Shown here piece by piece: positions 47,494 to 55,877 of a DNA stretch of 64,000 bases. A program made the position numbers and the translations under genes. Numbering within the stretch: position 1 is the stretch's first letter; each line of letters starts with the position of its first letter. The notes under the pieces were generated by a model that saw only the letters and a program-made list of their open reading frames with translations, did not search any database and had not been told where the DNA came from. This DNA is from Flavobacteriaceae bacterium. GTDB taxonomy: Bacteria; Bacteroidota; Bacteroidia; Flavobacteriales; Flavobacteriaceae. The stretch spans positions 54,655-118,654 of the forward strand of contig JALWTD010000019.1 of the NCBI GenBank assembly GCA_027082925.1, read 5' to 3'.

Positions 47494-48624
47494 TTACAAC
47501 CGTTTGTCCATTTGTATCACCATTTTATTTTTCCACGCTATAAAATCTCCTGCTAATATATGTTTTCTAGCTTCACGAACCAACCATAAGTAAAAACCTA
47601 AGTTGTGTATAGATGCAATTTGTTTACCTAAAAGTTCTTTAGAGGCAAATAAATGACGTAAATAGGCTTTAGAATAGGTAGTGTCAACAAATGTAATTCC
47701 CATTTCATCTATGGGAGAAAAATCGTCTTTCCATTTGTTATTTTTAATATTGATTGTTCCTTGAGCCGTAAAAAGCATTCCGTTTCGGGCATTTCGTGTA
47801 GGCATTACGCAATCAAACATATCTATTCCCAATGCAATATTTTCTAAAATATTAATAGGTGTTCCAACACCCATTAGATACCTTGGTTTATCTTTTGGTA
47901 AAATATCGGTTACAATATCGGTCATCTCATACATTTCTTCAGCAGGTTCACCTACCGATAGACCACCAATGGCATTACCATCAGCACCAATAGAAGTTAT
48001 AAATTCTGCTGATTGTTTTCTTAAATCTTTATAAGTGCTTCCTTGCACTATAGGGAATAAGGTTTGGTTGTAGCCGTATTTAGGAGGTGTTTTTTCCAGA
48101 TGACTAACGCATCGTTTTAACCATCTATGCGTCATGTGCATAGAGCGCTTAGCATAATTATAATCACACGGATATGGGGTACATTCATCAAAAGCCATAA
48201 TAATATCAGCACCAATAGACCGCTGAATTTCCATCACATTTTCGGGTGTAAATGTGTGATAACTACCATCAATATGACTTTTAAATTTGACACCTTCCTC
48301 GTTAATTTTACGCCTTTGAGAAAGAGAATACACTTGATATCCACCACTATCGGTTAAAATATTGCGATCCCAATTCATAAATTTATGCAAACCACCGGCT
48401 TGTTCTAAAATTTGCGTTTGAGGACGAAGGTATAGGTGGTAAGTATTTCCCAATATAATATCAGGATTAATTTCTTGTTTTAGTTCTGTTTGATGTACAC
48501 CTTTAACAGTACCAACAGTACCAACAGGCATAAAAATTGGAGTTTCAATAGTGCCGTGATCTGTTGTAATAACGCCGGCTCTTGCTTTACTTTTAGGGTC
48601 TGATATTTTTAATTCAAAATGCAT
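47494..48624 (-). CDS. tgt: tRNA-guanine transglycosylase
   Basis: 376 residues from ATG 48624. An in-frame TTG at 48633 is rejected because it lies inside the -7 promoter box. It inserts the queuosine precursor at G34 of GUN tRNAs. Signatures: TPIFMPVGTVGTVKGVHQ, the catalytic ILTDSGGYQVYSL (Asp), and the second Asp in GIDMFDCVMPTRNARNG. The usual C-terminal zinc ligands cannot be seen as a CxCxxC motif, a form met in some Bacteroidota annotations. First gene of tgt-lptG-eamA. Confidence 0.92.
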   Translation of the reverse strand: MHFELKISDPKSKARAGVITTDHGTIETPIFMPVGTVGTVKGVHQTELKQEINPDIILGNTYHLYLRPQTQILEQAGGLHKFMNWDRNILTDSGGYQVYSLSQRRKINEEGVKFKSHIDGSYHTFTPENVMEIQRSIGADIIMAFDECTPYPCDYNYAKRSMHMTHRWLKRCVSHLEKTPPKYGYNQTLFPIVQGSTYKDLRKQSAEFITSIGADGNAIGGLSVGEPAEEMYEMTDIVTDILPKDKPRYLMGVGTPINILENIALGIDMFDCVMPTRNARNGMLFTAQGTINIKNNKWKDDFSPIDEMGITFVDTTYSKAYLRHLFASKELLGKQIASIHNLGFYLWLVREARKHILAGDFIAWKNKMVIQMDKRL

Positions 48625-48629
48625 AGTTG

Positions 48630-48638
48630 GCAAAGATA
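48630..48638 (-). promoter_or_regulatory. -7 box of tgt, almost abutting the start codon
   Basis: Minus-strand TATCTTTGC (48638-48630) fits TAnnTTTGC and ends only 5 nt before the tgt ATG (48624). Transcription would start at or a few bases before the ATG, implying a leaderless or near-leaderless message. Confidence 0.6.
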
Positions 48639-48730
48639 CAGAATAGGATTTGTTTGAAGAAAATTATCATTTGCTTAGTATCATAAAAATTTATTAAATC
48701 GTTTTCTTTCAAATTTAAAATATCTTATTC

Positions 48731-48738
48731 TATATTTG
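48731..48738 (+). promoter_or_regulatory. promoter of the M20 amidohydrolase
   Basis: TATATTTG -7 box with TTTC (48707-48710) 20 nt upstream as an imperfect -33. The ATG is at 48781. Confidence 0.5.
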
Positions 48739-48780
48739 TTTTATAGACAAGAAATTAAAAACCATAATAATACCTTAAAC

Positions 48781-50079
48781 ATGAAGAAAATTATCATTCT
48801 ACTTATCGCCTTTTCCTATTTTACCTTTTATGGACAAAATGAAGGAGATATAAAAAAATCGGTACCAGAAATTACTAAAATATATAAGCATTTACATCAA
48901 AATCCGGAATTATCGTATCTAGAAAGTAAAACAGCAAAACTGTTAGCAGAAAAAATGCGGTCTTACGGATTTGAAGTTACAGAGCAAGTTGGAGGAACAG
49001 GAGTTGTTGCTGTTTTGAAAAACGGAAAAGGCCCTAAGGTATTAATTAGAACCGATATGGATGCACTTCCAGTTTTAGAAAAAACAAATGTACCATATGC
49101 AAGCAAAATTATGCAAGTAGATATTGAAGGTGTAGAAAGACCTGTAATGCATGCTTGTGGACACGATATTCATATGAGCGTTTGGTTAGGAACTGCAAAA
49201 TATTTAGCCGAACATAAAAAAGAGTGGAAAGGTTCATTACTTATGATTGCACAACCTGCAGAAGAAAGAGGTGGAGGAGCAAAAGCGATGTTAGAAGATG
49301 GCCTATACTCTAAATTTTTTGTTCCTGACTTTGGTTTGGCATTGCATATAAACTCAAGCCTTCCGGCAGGAAAAATAGCGTATTGCCCAGGATATGCCAT
49401 GGCAAATGTAGATATGGCTCAAATTAAAATTATAGGTAAAGGCGGACACGGTGCTTATCCGCAAAAAACAATAGATCCAATTGTAATGGCTTCACAATTA
49501 GTGGTAGAATTACAATCTATTGTAGCTAGAGAAATTGCTCCGGTTGATCCGGGTGTGGTAACTGTAGGTTCTTTTCATGGAGGAACAAAAGGAAATATTA
49601 TACCTACAGAAGTAAACTTAGAACTTACAATACGTTCGTATAAAGACGATGTTAGAGAGCACTTAATAAGCGCCATTGAACGTAAAACAAAAGCAGTAGC
49701 AGTTTCTTTTGGTGTTGATAAAAAAAACTATCCTGTTTTTAAATTAAAAGATACATATACACCTGCTTTATACAATAATCCTGAATTAACAGAGAATGTT
49801 GTTTCAAAAATGAAAGAAGGTTTAGGTGCAGATAATATAATTAAGGTTGATCCTGTTATGGGTGGTGAAGATTTTGCTCGTTATGGGAAAACACAAGACA
49901 ATGTACCTATTTTTATGTTTAACCTTGGAGTGGTTAACATAGACAGGTATAATACCTTTAAAAAGGAAGGAAAACAATTACCTTCTATTCATAGTGATTT
50001 AATGATTCCTGATCCGGAAGCGAGTATTGAAACCGGAATTAAAGCAATGGTTATAGCTGTAAAAAGTTTGAAGAAGTAG
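48781..50079 (+). CDS. M20 family exported amidohydrolase
   Basis: 432 residues from ATG 48781, chosen because it begins the signal peptide (MKKIIILLIAFSYFTFYGQ); upstream in-frame starts read through the promoter. M20D-type metallohydrolase: MDALPV, HACGHDIHMSVWLG (Cys and His metal ligands), AEERGGGAKAMLEDG and the C-terminal PVMGGEDFARYG are all conserved. Relatives are hippurate/N-acyl amino acid hydrolases. Periplasmic or secreted; substrate unknown. A terminator follows. Confidence 0.9.
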   Translation: MKKIIILLIAFSYFTFYGQNEGDIKKSVPEITKIYKHLHQNPELSYLESKTAKLLAEKMRSYGFEVTEQVGGTGVVAVLKNGKGPKVLIRTDMDALPVLEKTNVPYASKIMQVDIEGVERPVMHACGHDIHMSVWLGTAKYLAEHKKEWKGSLLMIAQPAEERGGGAKAMLEDGLYSKFFVPDFGLALHINSSLPAGKIAYCPGYAMANVDMAQIKIIGKGGHGAYPQKTIDPIVMASQLVVELQSIVAREIAPVDPGVVTVGSFHGGTKGNIIPTEVNLELTIRSYKDDVREHLISAIERKTKAVAVSFGVDKKNYPVFKLKDTYTPALYNNPELTENVVSKMKEGLGADNIIKVDPVMGGEDFARYGKTQDNVPIFMFNLGVVNIDRYNTFKKEGKQLPSIHSDLMIPDPEASIETGIKAMVIAVKSLKK

Positions 50080-50099
50080 CTAAAGTCAATCAAAAATAA

Positions 50100-50129
50100 A
50101 AAAAAGCCTCTAGAAATAGAGGCTTTTTT
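50100..50129 (+). terminator. terminator of the M20 amidohydrolase
   Basis: AAAAAAGCCTCTA (50100-50112) / TAGAGGCTTTTTT (50117-50129) with a GAAA tetraloop. It insulates the cytochrome cluster that follows. Confidence 0.92.
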
Positions 50130-50166
50130 AATTTTGGCTTATTGTGTAAATTTTCATTACTCTTAC

Positions 50167-50209
50167 TGATATATATCACTAGAAAATATCTCAAGAACCT
50201 ATAAATTTG
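50167..50209 (+). promoter_or_regulatory. FNR/CRP-type operator plus -7 box, first cytochrome promoter
   Basis: TGATATATATCA (50167-50178), exactly 23 nt, TAAATTTG (50202-50209). The operator is identical in all 12 bases to the one before the ferredoxin oxidoreductase operon. No -33 TTTG. Confidence 0.75.
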
Positions 50210-50251
50210 TTAGAACTAATAGATAAATAGCTATTAATCAGTTAAAAAGTG

Positions 50252-51262
50252 ATGAAGAGTAAAGCCGTAGATATCAAACAAAAAATAACAATTTTATTAT
50301 TGGTATTGGCAGTTACGTATTCAAATGCTCAAAATTCAGAAGAGAATGCCGTAAATAAAGAAAGCCCATCGTACAGTGTAAATTGGGTTTTCCGATTTCC
50401 TTCAGAAAAGCATCAGAAAAAAGGATGGCTTACTAGATTTTTATTTGGAAAAAAAAACACATTTCAAATAACCAAGCCAGTATCTATAATAGCTTTAGAT
50501 TCTTCTACATATACAATACTGGATCAGGGAGCCGGAGTTATTTTTAGTATAAAAGAATCTAAAAGTGACGTACTTAAAGCCTTTAAAAGAAGTAAGCTTC
50601 AATTTAATTCCTTGGTAGGTGTTTGCAAACTTCCAAATCAGCAGTTGTTGTTTACAGATTCAAGATTGAATACTATTTATGAGATTACGAAAAATAAGAA
50701 ACAGCTTTTAGTTTTTAATAAACAAATAAACTTACAACAGCCTACAGGAATTGCATATTCAACTACTACCAATGAAGTTTGGGTTGTAGAAACAAAAGCA
50801 CATAGAATTTCAGTTTTAACCAGAGATGGGAAACTTGTTAAAACAATAGGAAAAAGGGGTATAGCTAAAGGAGAGTTTAATTACCCTACTGCTATATGGA
50901 TTGATAAAAGAGGAAATGTTTATGTAGTAGATGCTATGAATTTTAGAATTCAAATATTTAATCTCAAAGGAGAGGTTATTTCTGTATTTGGCGAAGCAGG
51001 AAATGCAACAGGCTATTTTGCCAGACCAAAAGGTATTGCAACAGATTCTCATCACAATATTTACATTACAGATGCACTCTACCATACGGTACAAGTTTTT
51101 GATTTTTCGGGAAATTTTTTATATAAATTTGGAACTCAAGGTAGAGGAAATGGTGAGTTTTGGATGCCTTCGGGAATTTATATAGATGAAAAAGATTATA
51201 TTTATGTAGCAGATAGCTACAATGCCAGCATACAAGTTTTTAAACTTAATACCAACGAATAA
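50252..51262 (+). CDS. exported NHL-repeat beta-propeller protein
   Basis: 336 residues from ATG 50252 (a GTG one codon earlier is equally possible). Signal peptide ending SNAQ near residue 26. At least four NHL repeats are visible from about residue 150, with the pattern GxFxxPxGIxxDxxGNxYVxDxxNxRIQxF (for example YPTAIWIDKRGNVYVVDAMN and RPKGIATDSHHNIYITDALY). Such propellers are protein- or ligand-binding scaffolds often encoded with multiheme cytochromes. It starts the cluster and ends 1 nt before the 12-haem cytochrome ATG. Confidence 0.88.
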   Translation: MKSKAVDIKQKITILLLVLAVTYSNAQNSEENAVNKESPSYSVNWVFRFPSEKHQKKGWLTRFLFGKKNTFQITKPVSIIALDSSTYTILDQGAGVIFSIKESKSDVLKAFKRSKLQFNSLVGVCKLPNQQLLFTDSRLNTIYEITKNKKQLLVFNKQINLQQPTGIAYSTTTNEVWVVETKAHRISVLTRDGKLVKTIGKRGIAKGEFNYPTAIWIDKRGNVYVVDAMNFRIQIFNLKGEVISVFGEAGNATGYFARPKGIATDSHHNIYITDALYHTVQVFDFSGNFLYKFGTQGRGNGEFWMPSGIYIDEKDYIYVADSYNASIQVFKLNTNE

Positions 51263-51263
51263 A

Positions 51264-52940
51264 ATGAAAGCCCCTTTTAAAGTTACATTACTTTTTATGT
51301 GTTTCGTTACTAGTTTAGCGTATTCTCAATCTATAATTACAACAAAGCACAACCTATCGGCAACAGGTCCGGGAACTATTAAAGCAACTTCCGAATCTGA
51401 AGTGTGTATTTTCTGTCATACGCCCCATAACAGTACCCCAAGAGCTCCGTTGTGGAATAAAAATGCCGGAGGTGCTACTTACACCTTATATAACAGCTCT
51501 ACGTTAGAGGCAGTACCCGGACAACCTGACGGAACTTCTATTTTATGTCTTTCATGTCATGACGGAACCATTGCTTTGGGAGATGTGGTAAGTAGAACAA
51601 CCCAAATTGCAATGACAGATGTGATGAGTACCAAAGGAAACCTAACCACAGATCTTTCAAACGACCATCCTGTTTCGTTTACGTATAATGCCTCTTTGGC
51701 TACAGCAGATGGAGAGCTTAAGTCGCCTCCACTATCAACAGTTACACTAGATCATAATTCTAAATTACAATGTACTTCTTGTCATGACCCTCATAAAAAT
51801 ACAAACACAAAATTTTTACTAGCATCAAAAGAATATTCTGCACTTTGTTTATTGTGTCACGATAAAAATTATTGGGTTTCAAGTACGCATAACACATCAT
51901 CTAAAACGTGGAATGGTTCAGGTACAAACCCTTGGCAGCACATAGAGTCAGCTTACGCTACAGTAGCCCAAAATGCTTGTGCTAACTGCCATGATACACA
52001 CAATGCAAATGGGAAATTACGATTGTTAAAATATGTAAATGAAGAAGATAACTGTTTAGATTGTCACGATGGAAATGTTGCGGGCAAAAATGTTCAAAGT
52101 CAGTTTACAAAACCGTATAAGCATGATGTGTATGCTTATACAGGCGTACACGATCCTGCTGAAGCCGTAGCGCCAACATCAAAACATATTGAGTGTCAAG
52201 ATTGTCATAATCCACATGCTTCAAATGCAACCACGGCAACTGCGCCATTTGTAAATGGATTTAACAACGGTGTAACAGGAATTAATCAGTCAGGAAATAA
52301 TGTTACCGTGGCAACAAATACATATGAGATTTGTTACAAATGCCATGCAGGAAATACTTGGTCACCTACATCTGGTCTTACAAGAATAATAAACCAAAAT
52401 AATGTGCGATTAGAGTTTGATACCTCAAACCCTTCGTTTCACCCAATAGTAGGACCGAGAAACAATAACGAAATTACGTCTAATTTACTTAGTCCTAATA
52501 CGGCGAGCACTGTTTTATATTGTACAAGTTGCCATGCAAGCGATAACTCATCTGAACCGGCTGGTCCGCATGGCTCTATATATCCATATATTTTAAAATT
52601 TCAATATGAGACAGCCGACTTTACTAGAGAGTCTGCAAATAACTACGCATTGTGTTATAGTTGTCACAATAGAAATAATATTATTAATGACAATAATACT
52701 TTTAAAGAGCATAAAAAACATATTGTAAAAGAAGATACTCCTTGTAGTGTTTGCCATGACCCACATGGAATAAGTAGCACCCAAGGAAACAGTACTAATA
52801 ATTCTCACCTAATTAACTTTAGAACAGGAATAGTAACACCGTCATCTAGTGGTGCCCTTAGATATGAGGATACAGGTCAAGGAAAAGGACGTTGTTATTT
52901 AACATGTCATGGGAAAAACCACAATCCTAAGTCGTATTAA
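51264..52940 (+). CDS. multiheme c-type cytochrome, 11 CXXCH plus one CX3CH
   Basis: 558 residues from ATG 51264, 1 nt after the NHL stop; an earlier in-frame ATG lies inside the NHL gene. Signal peptide ends AYSQ near 22. Haem motifs begin at about C48, C95, C170 and C195 and continue to the C-terminus; many have the doubled-CXXCH form CxxCHxPH. The last motif is CYLTCH, with three spacer residues. The first 200 residues are closely similar to the four-haem protein at 53117. Periplasmic or surface electron carrier; redox partner unknown. Expressed with the NHL gene from the promoter at 50167. Confidence 0.93.
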   Translation: MKAPFKVTLLFMCFVTSLAYSQSIITTKHNLSATGPGTIKATSESEVCIFCHTPHNSTPRAPLWNKNAGGATYTLYNSSTLEAVPGQPDGTSILCLSCHDGTIALGDVVSRTTQIAMTDVMSTKGNLTTDLSNDHPVSFTYNASLATADGELKSPPLSTVTLDHNSKLQCTSCHDPHKNTNTKFLLASKEYSALCLLCHDKNYWVSSTHNTSSKTWNGSGTNPWQHIESAYATVAQNACANCHDTHNANGKLRLLKYVNEEDNCLDCHDGNVAGKNVQSQFTKPYKHDVYAYTGVHDPAEAVAPTSKHIECQDCHNPHASNATTATAPFVNGFNNGVTGINQSGNNVTVATNTYEICYKCHAGNTWSPTSGLTRIINQNNVRLEFDTSNPSFHPIVGPRNNNEITSNLLSPNTASTVLYCTSCHASDNSSEPAGPHGSIYPYILKFQYETADFTRESANNYALCYSCHNRNNIINDNNTFKEHKKHIVKEDTPCSVCHDPHGISSTQGNSTNNSHLINFRTGIVTPSSSGALRYEDTGQGKGRCYLTCHGKNHNPKSY

Positions 52941-53026
52941 TTTAAAGAATTATTGTTGGTAATAATTTTAAAGAATAGTTCTTATAAAAAATAATTTAAA
53001 AAAAGAGTAACAAAAGTTACAAAAGG

Positions 53027-53069
53027 TGATAAAAATCAGCTTTTTCCACGAAATCTACGCTTAAATTTG
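53027..53069 (+). promoter_or_regulatory. FNR/CRP-type operator plus -7 box, tetraheme cytochrome promoter
   Basis: TGATAAAAATCA (53027-53038), exactly 23 nt, TAAATTTG (53062-53069). Leader of about 40 nt to the ATG at 53117. Confidence 0.75.
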
Positions 53070-53116
53070 TAGTAAATAACAGAGAGTTACAACTTTATTA
53101 ATATAAAACTATTCTA

Positions 53117-53743
53117 ATGAAAACAAGAAAATTAATACTCATTTTAGCTTTTGTCGGTTTATCAAGCACACTTGGTTTTGGACAAAACATCGCAGGATCT
53201 GCACATGATTTCTCAAACAAAAACTGGAATCCAGGAGGAGAAATTTGTGAAGTATGCCACACACCTCATAATGCTGTAACAGGGTTAACAGCTCCGTTGT
53301 GGAATCACGAGGTTACAACGTCAACATTTACGTTATACACGAACTCTGTATCTCCTTCATTCGATGCCACTGCAAGTCAGCCAGATGGTTCATCTAAGCT
53401 ATGTCTAAGTTGCCATGATGGTACTGTAGCAATGGATAACTTTGGAGGTCAAACAGGAGGTAACCAATTTTTAACAGGAAATAAAAATTTGGGAACAGAT
53501 TTAAGTAATGAACACCCAATATCGTTTACGTATGATGCTACTTTAGCAACTACTGATGGAGGTTTATTTGACCCTACATCTACAAACTCAGGGCTAGGAA
53601 GTACAATTACATCAGATTTATTGCTTGCAAATAAAGTACAATGTTCTTCATGTCATGATGTTCATAATGGTTCAGGTGTAGCTAAACTATTAGTAAAATC
53701 AAATGCAGGTAGTGCACTTTGTTTAACTTGTCATAACAAGTAA
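53117..53743 (+). CDS. tetraheme c-type cytochrome, exported
   Basis: 208 residues with a signal peptide (LGFGQ near 22). Four CXXCH motifs: CEVCHTPHN, CLSCHDGT, CSSCHDVH and CLTCHNK at the C-terminus. It aligns over its whole length with the first 200 residues of the 12-motif cytochrome (shared APLWN, QPDGxSxLCLSCHDGT, TDLSNxHPxSFTY, LATxDG). It has its own FNR-type promoter and terminator, so it can be made independently; probably a soluble periplasmic electron shuttle. Confidence 0.92.
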   Translation: MKTRKLILILAFVGLSSTLGFGQNIAGSAHDFSNKNWNPGGEICEVCHTPHNAVTGLTAPLWNHEVTTSTFTLYTNSVSPSFDATASQPDGSSKLCLSCHDGTVAMDNFGGQTGGNQFLTGNKNLGTDLSNEHPISFTYDATLATTDGGLFDPTSTNSGLGSTITSDLLLANKVQCSSCHDVHNGSGVAKLLVKSNAGSALCLTCHNK

Positions 53744-53772
53744 CAGTATATGTTTAATTAATATTTAAAAAG

Positions 53773-53796
53773 AGGGGGCATTGCCCCCTTATTTTT
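53773..53796 (+). terminator. terminator of the tetraheme cytochrome gene
   Basis: AGGGGGC (53773-53779) / GCCCCCT (53783-53789), 3-nt loop, then TATTTTT. An unusually GC-rich stem for this genome. Confidence 0.9.
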
Positions 53797-53819
53797 GCTA
53801 TTTATCTAATTTTCAAAAC

Positions 53820-53862
53820 TGATTTTAATCATACGAAAATTCCTTTACTTTATATACCTTAC
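53820..53862 (+). promoter_or_regulatory. FNR/CRP-type operator with degenerate -7 box
   Basis: TGATTTTAATCA (53820-53831), exactly 23 nt, TACCTTAC (53855-53862), which keeps TAnnTT of the -7 consensus but not the final TG. It would drive the four-gene lipoprotein-cytochrome-barrel-cytochrome unit (53895-58933). Confidence 0.6.
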
Positions 53863-53894
53863 ACTAAGTAATTTACCTTATAATATTGTAAAAA

Positions 53895-54971
53895 ATGAAA
53901 TTTCACCGATATATAAGTTTTTGCATTTTTGTGTTAAGCTTTTTGCTTTTTACATCTTGCTCACCGCGTTTAAAACCTTCAGAAACAAAACAAGCTATTG
54001 TTTTTCCTTTGCCTCCTGATAATCCTAAAATACAATATTTAACAAGTATTAGTACTTCAGCAGATATCGTAAAAAAACAATCTGCTTTTGAAAAATCTGT
54101 GGTTGGAGAAAAACAAGTTCTTCCTATTTTAAAACCATACGGCATGTACGTTAAAAATGGGAAGTTATATGTATGTGATGTTTCTTTAGGAGGTGCACTC
54201 GAAGTTATAGACTTTGAGGCTAAAAGTTTTGAATATTTTGCCCCTAAGGGAGAAGCTCAGTTAAAATTACCGCTTTCATGCTTTGTTGATAACAACGATA
54301 ATTTATACGTGGCAGATATTACTTTTCATAAAATTAATGTATACGATGCCAATAGAAAATACGTAACAACATTTGGTAAAAAAGAAAATGTAAAACCAAC
54401 AGATGTTTTTGTGAAAGGAAATAAAATATGGGTGGTAGACTCTGGAAATAACAGAGTTAATGTGTACGATAAAAAGACACATAAATTCAAGTTTTATTTT
54501 CCGAAATTAGAAAAAGGAGATGAAGGTTTTTTGTATAAACCAACGAGTATTTTTGTTTCTAAAGATAAAATTTATGTGAGTGATATGGGGAATGGAAATG
54601 TAAAAACGTACGATTATAAGGGTGTTTTTTTGGCTTCAATTGGGAAATACGGTAAAAATATTGGAGAATTTGTTAGACCAAAAGGTATTTCAGTAGACAA
54701 AGAGTCGAATTTATATGTTGTTGATGCGAGTTTTGAAAATGTTCAAATTTTTAATAAAGAAGGAAAGTTACTTATGTTTTTTGGAGGACACTATAAGGGA
54801 GAAGGCGATATGTGGCTACCAACTAAAATAATGGTGGATTACGATAATTTGAAGTATTTCAAAAAATATGTCGATAAAAAATTTGACTTAAAGTACCTCA
54901 TTTTTGTAGCAAACCAATACGGGCCAAGTAAAATTTCAGTATACGGGCGTATTGAATTATTAAAAAATTAA
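53895..54971 (+). CDS. NHL-repeat beta-propeller lipoprotein
   Basis: 358 residues. The N-terminus ends in the lipobox FLLFTSC (Cys about 22), so it is a lipid-anchored periplasmic or outer-membrane protein. NHL-type blades fill residues 85-310 (KLPLSCFVDNNDNLYVADIT, KPTDVFVKGNKIWVVDSGNN, RPKGISVDKESNLYVVDASF). It is a paralogue in architecture of the soluble NHL protein at 50252. First gene of the second cytochrome operon, 51 nt before the nine-haem lipoprotein; probably a scaffold for it. Confidence 0.88.
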   Translation: MKFHRYISFCIFVLSFLLFTSCSPRLKPSETKQAIVFPLPPDNPKIQYLTSISTSADIVKKQSAFEKSVVGEKQVLPILKPYGMYVKNGKLYVCDVSLGGALEVIDFEAKSFEYFAPKGEAQLKLPLSCFVDNNDNLYVADITFHKINVYDANRKYVTTFGKKENVKPTDVFVKGNKIWVVDSGNNRVNVYDKKTHKFKFYFPKLEKGDEGFLYKPTSIFVSKDKIYVSDMGNGNVKTYDYKGVFLASIGKYGKNIGEFVRPKGISVDKESNLYVVDASFENVQIFNKEGKLLMFFGGHYKGEGDMWLPTKIMVDYDNLKYFKKYVDKKFDLKYLIFVANQYGPSKISVYGRIELLKN

Positions 54972-55022
54972 GGATGATATTATTGAGAAGATAATTCCCA
55001 TGTGAACCCTAAAAAATAAAGC

Positions 55023-55877
55023 ATGGATAAGCGAAATTATGTTAGTTATTTACTAGTTACAGCAGTAGCTCTGCTATTTTGGACCTGTGCACCAAAATAT
55101 AGCTATAGGGTTAAGTCTTTTTTATTTGATGGAGTTCCTAATCCATACGAAGTTAAAGTAAGTGTTATTACCGATTCAATTTTGAAAGAAGATAGTATTT
55201 CTTCTAAAAATAGCCTTGCTAAAAAAATAGCAAGAAATGAATTTAACCTACATGAACCTTATAGAGAGCGAAAATGTGCTACTTGCCATGATAGAAATAA
55301 CATGGGAAAACCAAAAATGTCGATTATAGCACTTTGTGCACAATGTCATGACGATTTTTCGCAAGAGTATGAAGTTTTACACGGTCCTGTTGCTACGGGA
55401 AATTGTACCATTTGTCACAACCCACACCAATCAAAATTAAATAGTTTACTGCAGCAAGACGGACAGGAACTGTGTTTTAAATGCCACGACGCAAATTTTA
55501 CAGAGTCAAGTACCATTCACAAAGATATTAAGGATACAAATTGTACAGAGTGTCACAATCCTCATGGAGGGAATAATAATTTTAACCTTCAAACAGAGAG
55601 TTGTTACCAATGCCATGACAATTTTAAAAAAGAATATAAATTTTTACATGGTCCCGTGGCTTCTTCAGATTGTTCGCAATGTCATACATCGCACAATGCA
55701 GGTACGCCTAAATTATTGGTTGAGCAGGGTGATAAATTGTGTTACCAGTGCCATAATATTTTAGACGTTAAACGCAATGAACATCATCAAAAAATAGCGC
55801 AAAGCAGTTGCTTATCGTGTCATAATCCACACGGAGAAAAAAATCATAATTTACTTAATAAACAAATTGTTAATTAA
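55023..55877 (+). CDS. nine-haem c-type cytochrome, putative lipoprotein
   Basis: 284 residues. A hydrophobic N-terminus ends LLFWTC (Cys about 22), an atypical but plausible lipobox, followed by a haem-free stretch to about residue 85. Nine CXXCH motifs then follow, several as CxxCHNPH. The unit LHGPVA-(S/T)xxCxxCHxxH-...-LC(F/Y)xCH occurs twice (near 120 and 210), pointing to internal duplication. Its stop overlaps the barrel start (TAATG), so the two are translationally coupled. Probably the outer-membrane-associated cytochrome docked to the barrel. Confidence 0.93.
   Translation: MDKRNYVSYLLVTAVALLFWTCAPKYSYRVKSFLFDGVPNPYEVKVSVITDSILKEDSISSKNSLAKKIARNEFNLHEPYRERKCATCHDRNNMGKPKMSIIALCAQCHDDFSQEYEVLHGPVATGNCTICHNPHQSKLNSLLQQDGQELCFKCHDANFTESSTIHKDIKDTNCTECHNPHGGNNNFNLQTESCYQCHDNFKKEYKFLHGPVASSDCSQCHTSHNAGTPKLLVEQGDKLCYQCHNILDVKRNEHHQKIAQSSCLSCHNPHGEKNHNLLNKQIVN

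Noticed and set aside
48736..48780. Upstream start of the M20 amidohydrolase
   Set aside because: It would place 15 residues before an otherwise normal signal peptide and would overlap the -7 box.
54975..55010. TGATATTATTG-like sequence before the nine-haem gene as another FNR-type site
   Set aside because: The second half site does not match and no -7 box lies 23 nt downstream; the gene is inside an operon.
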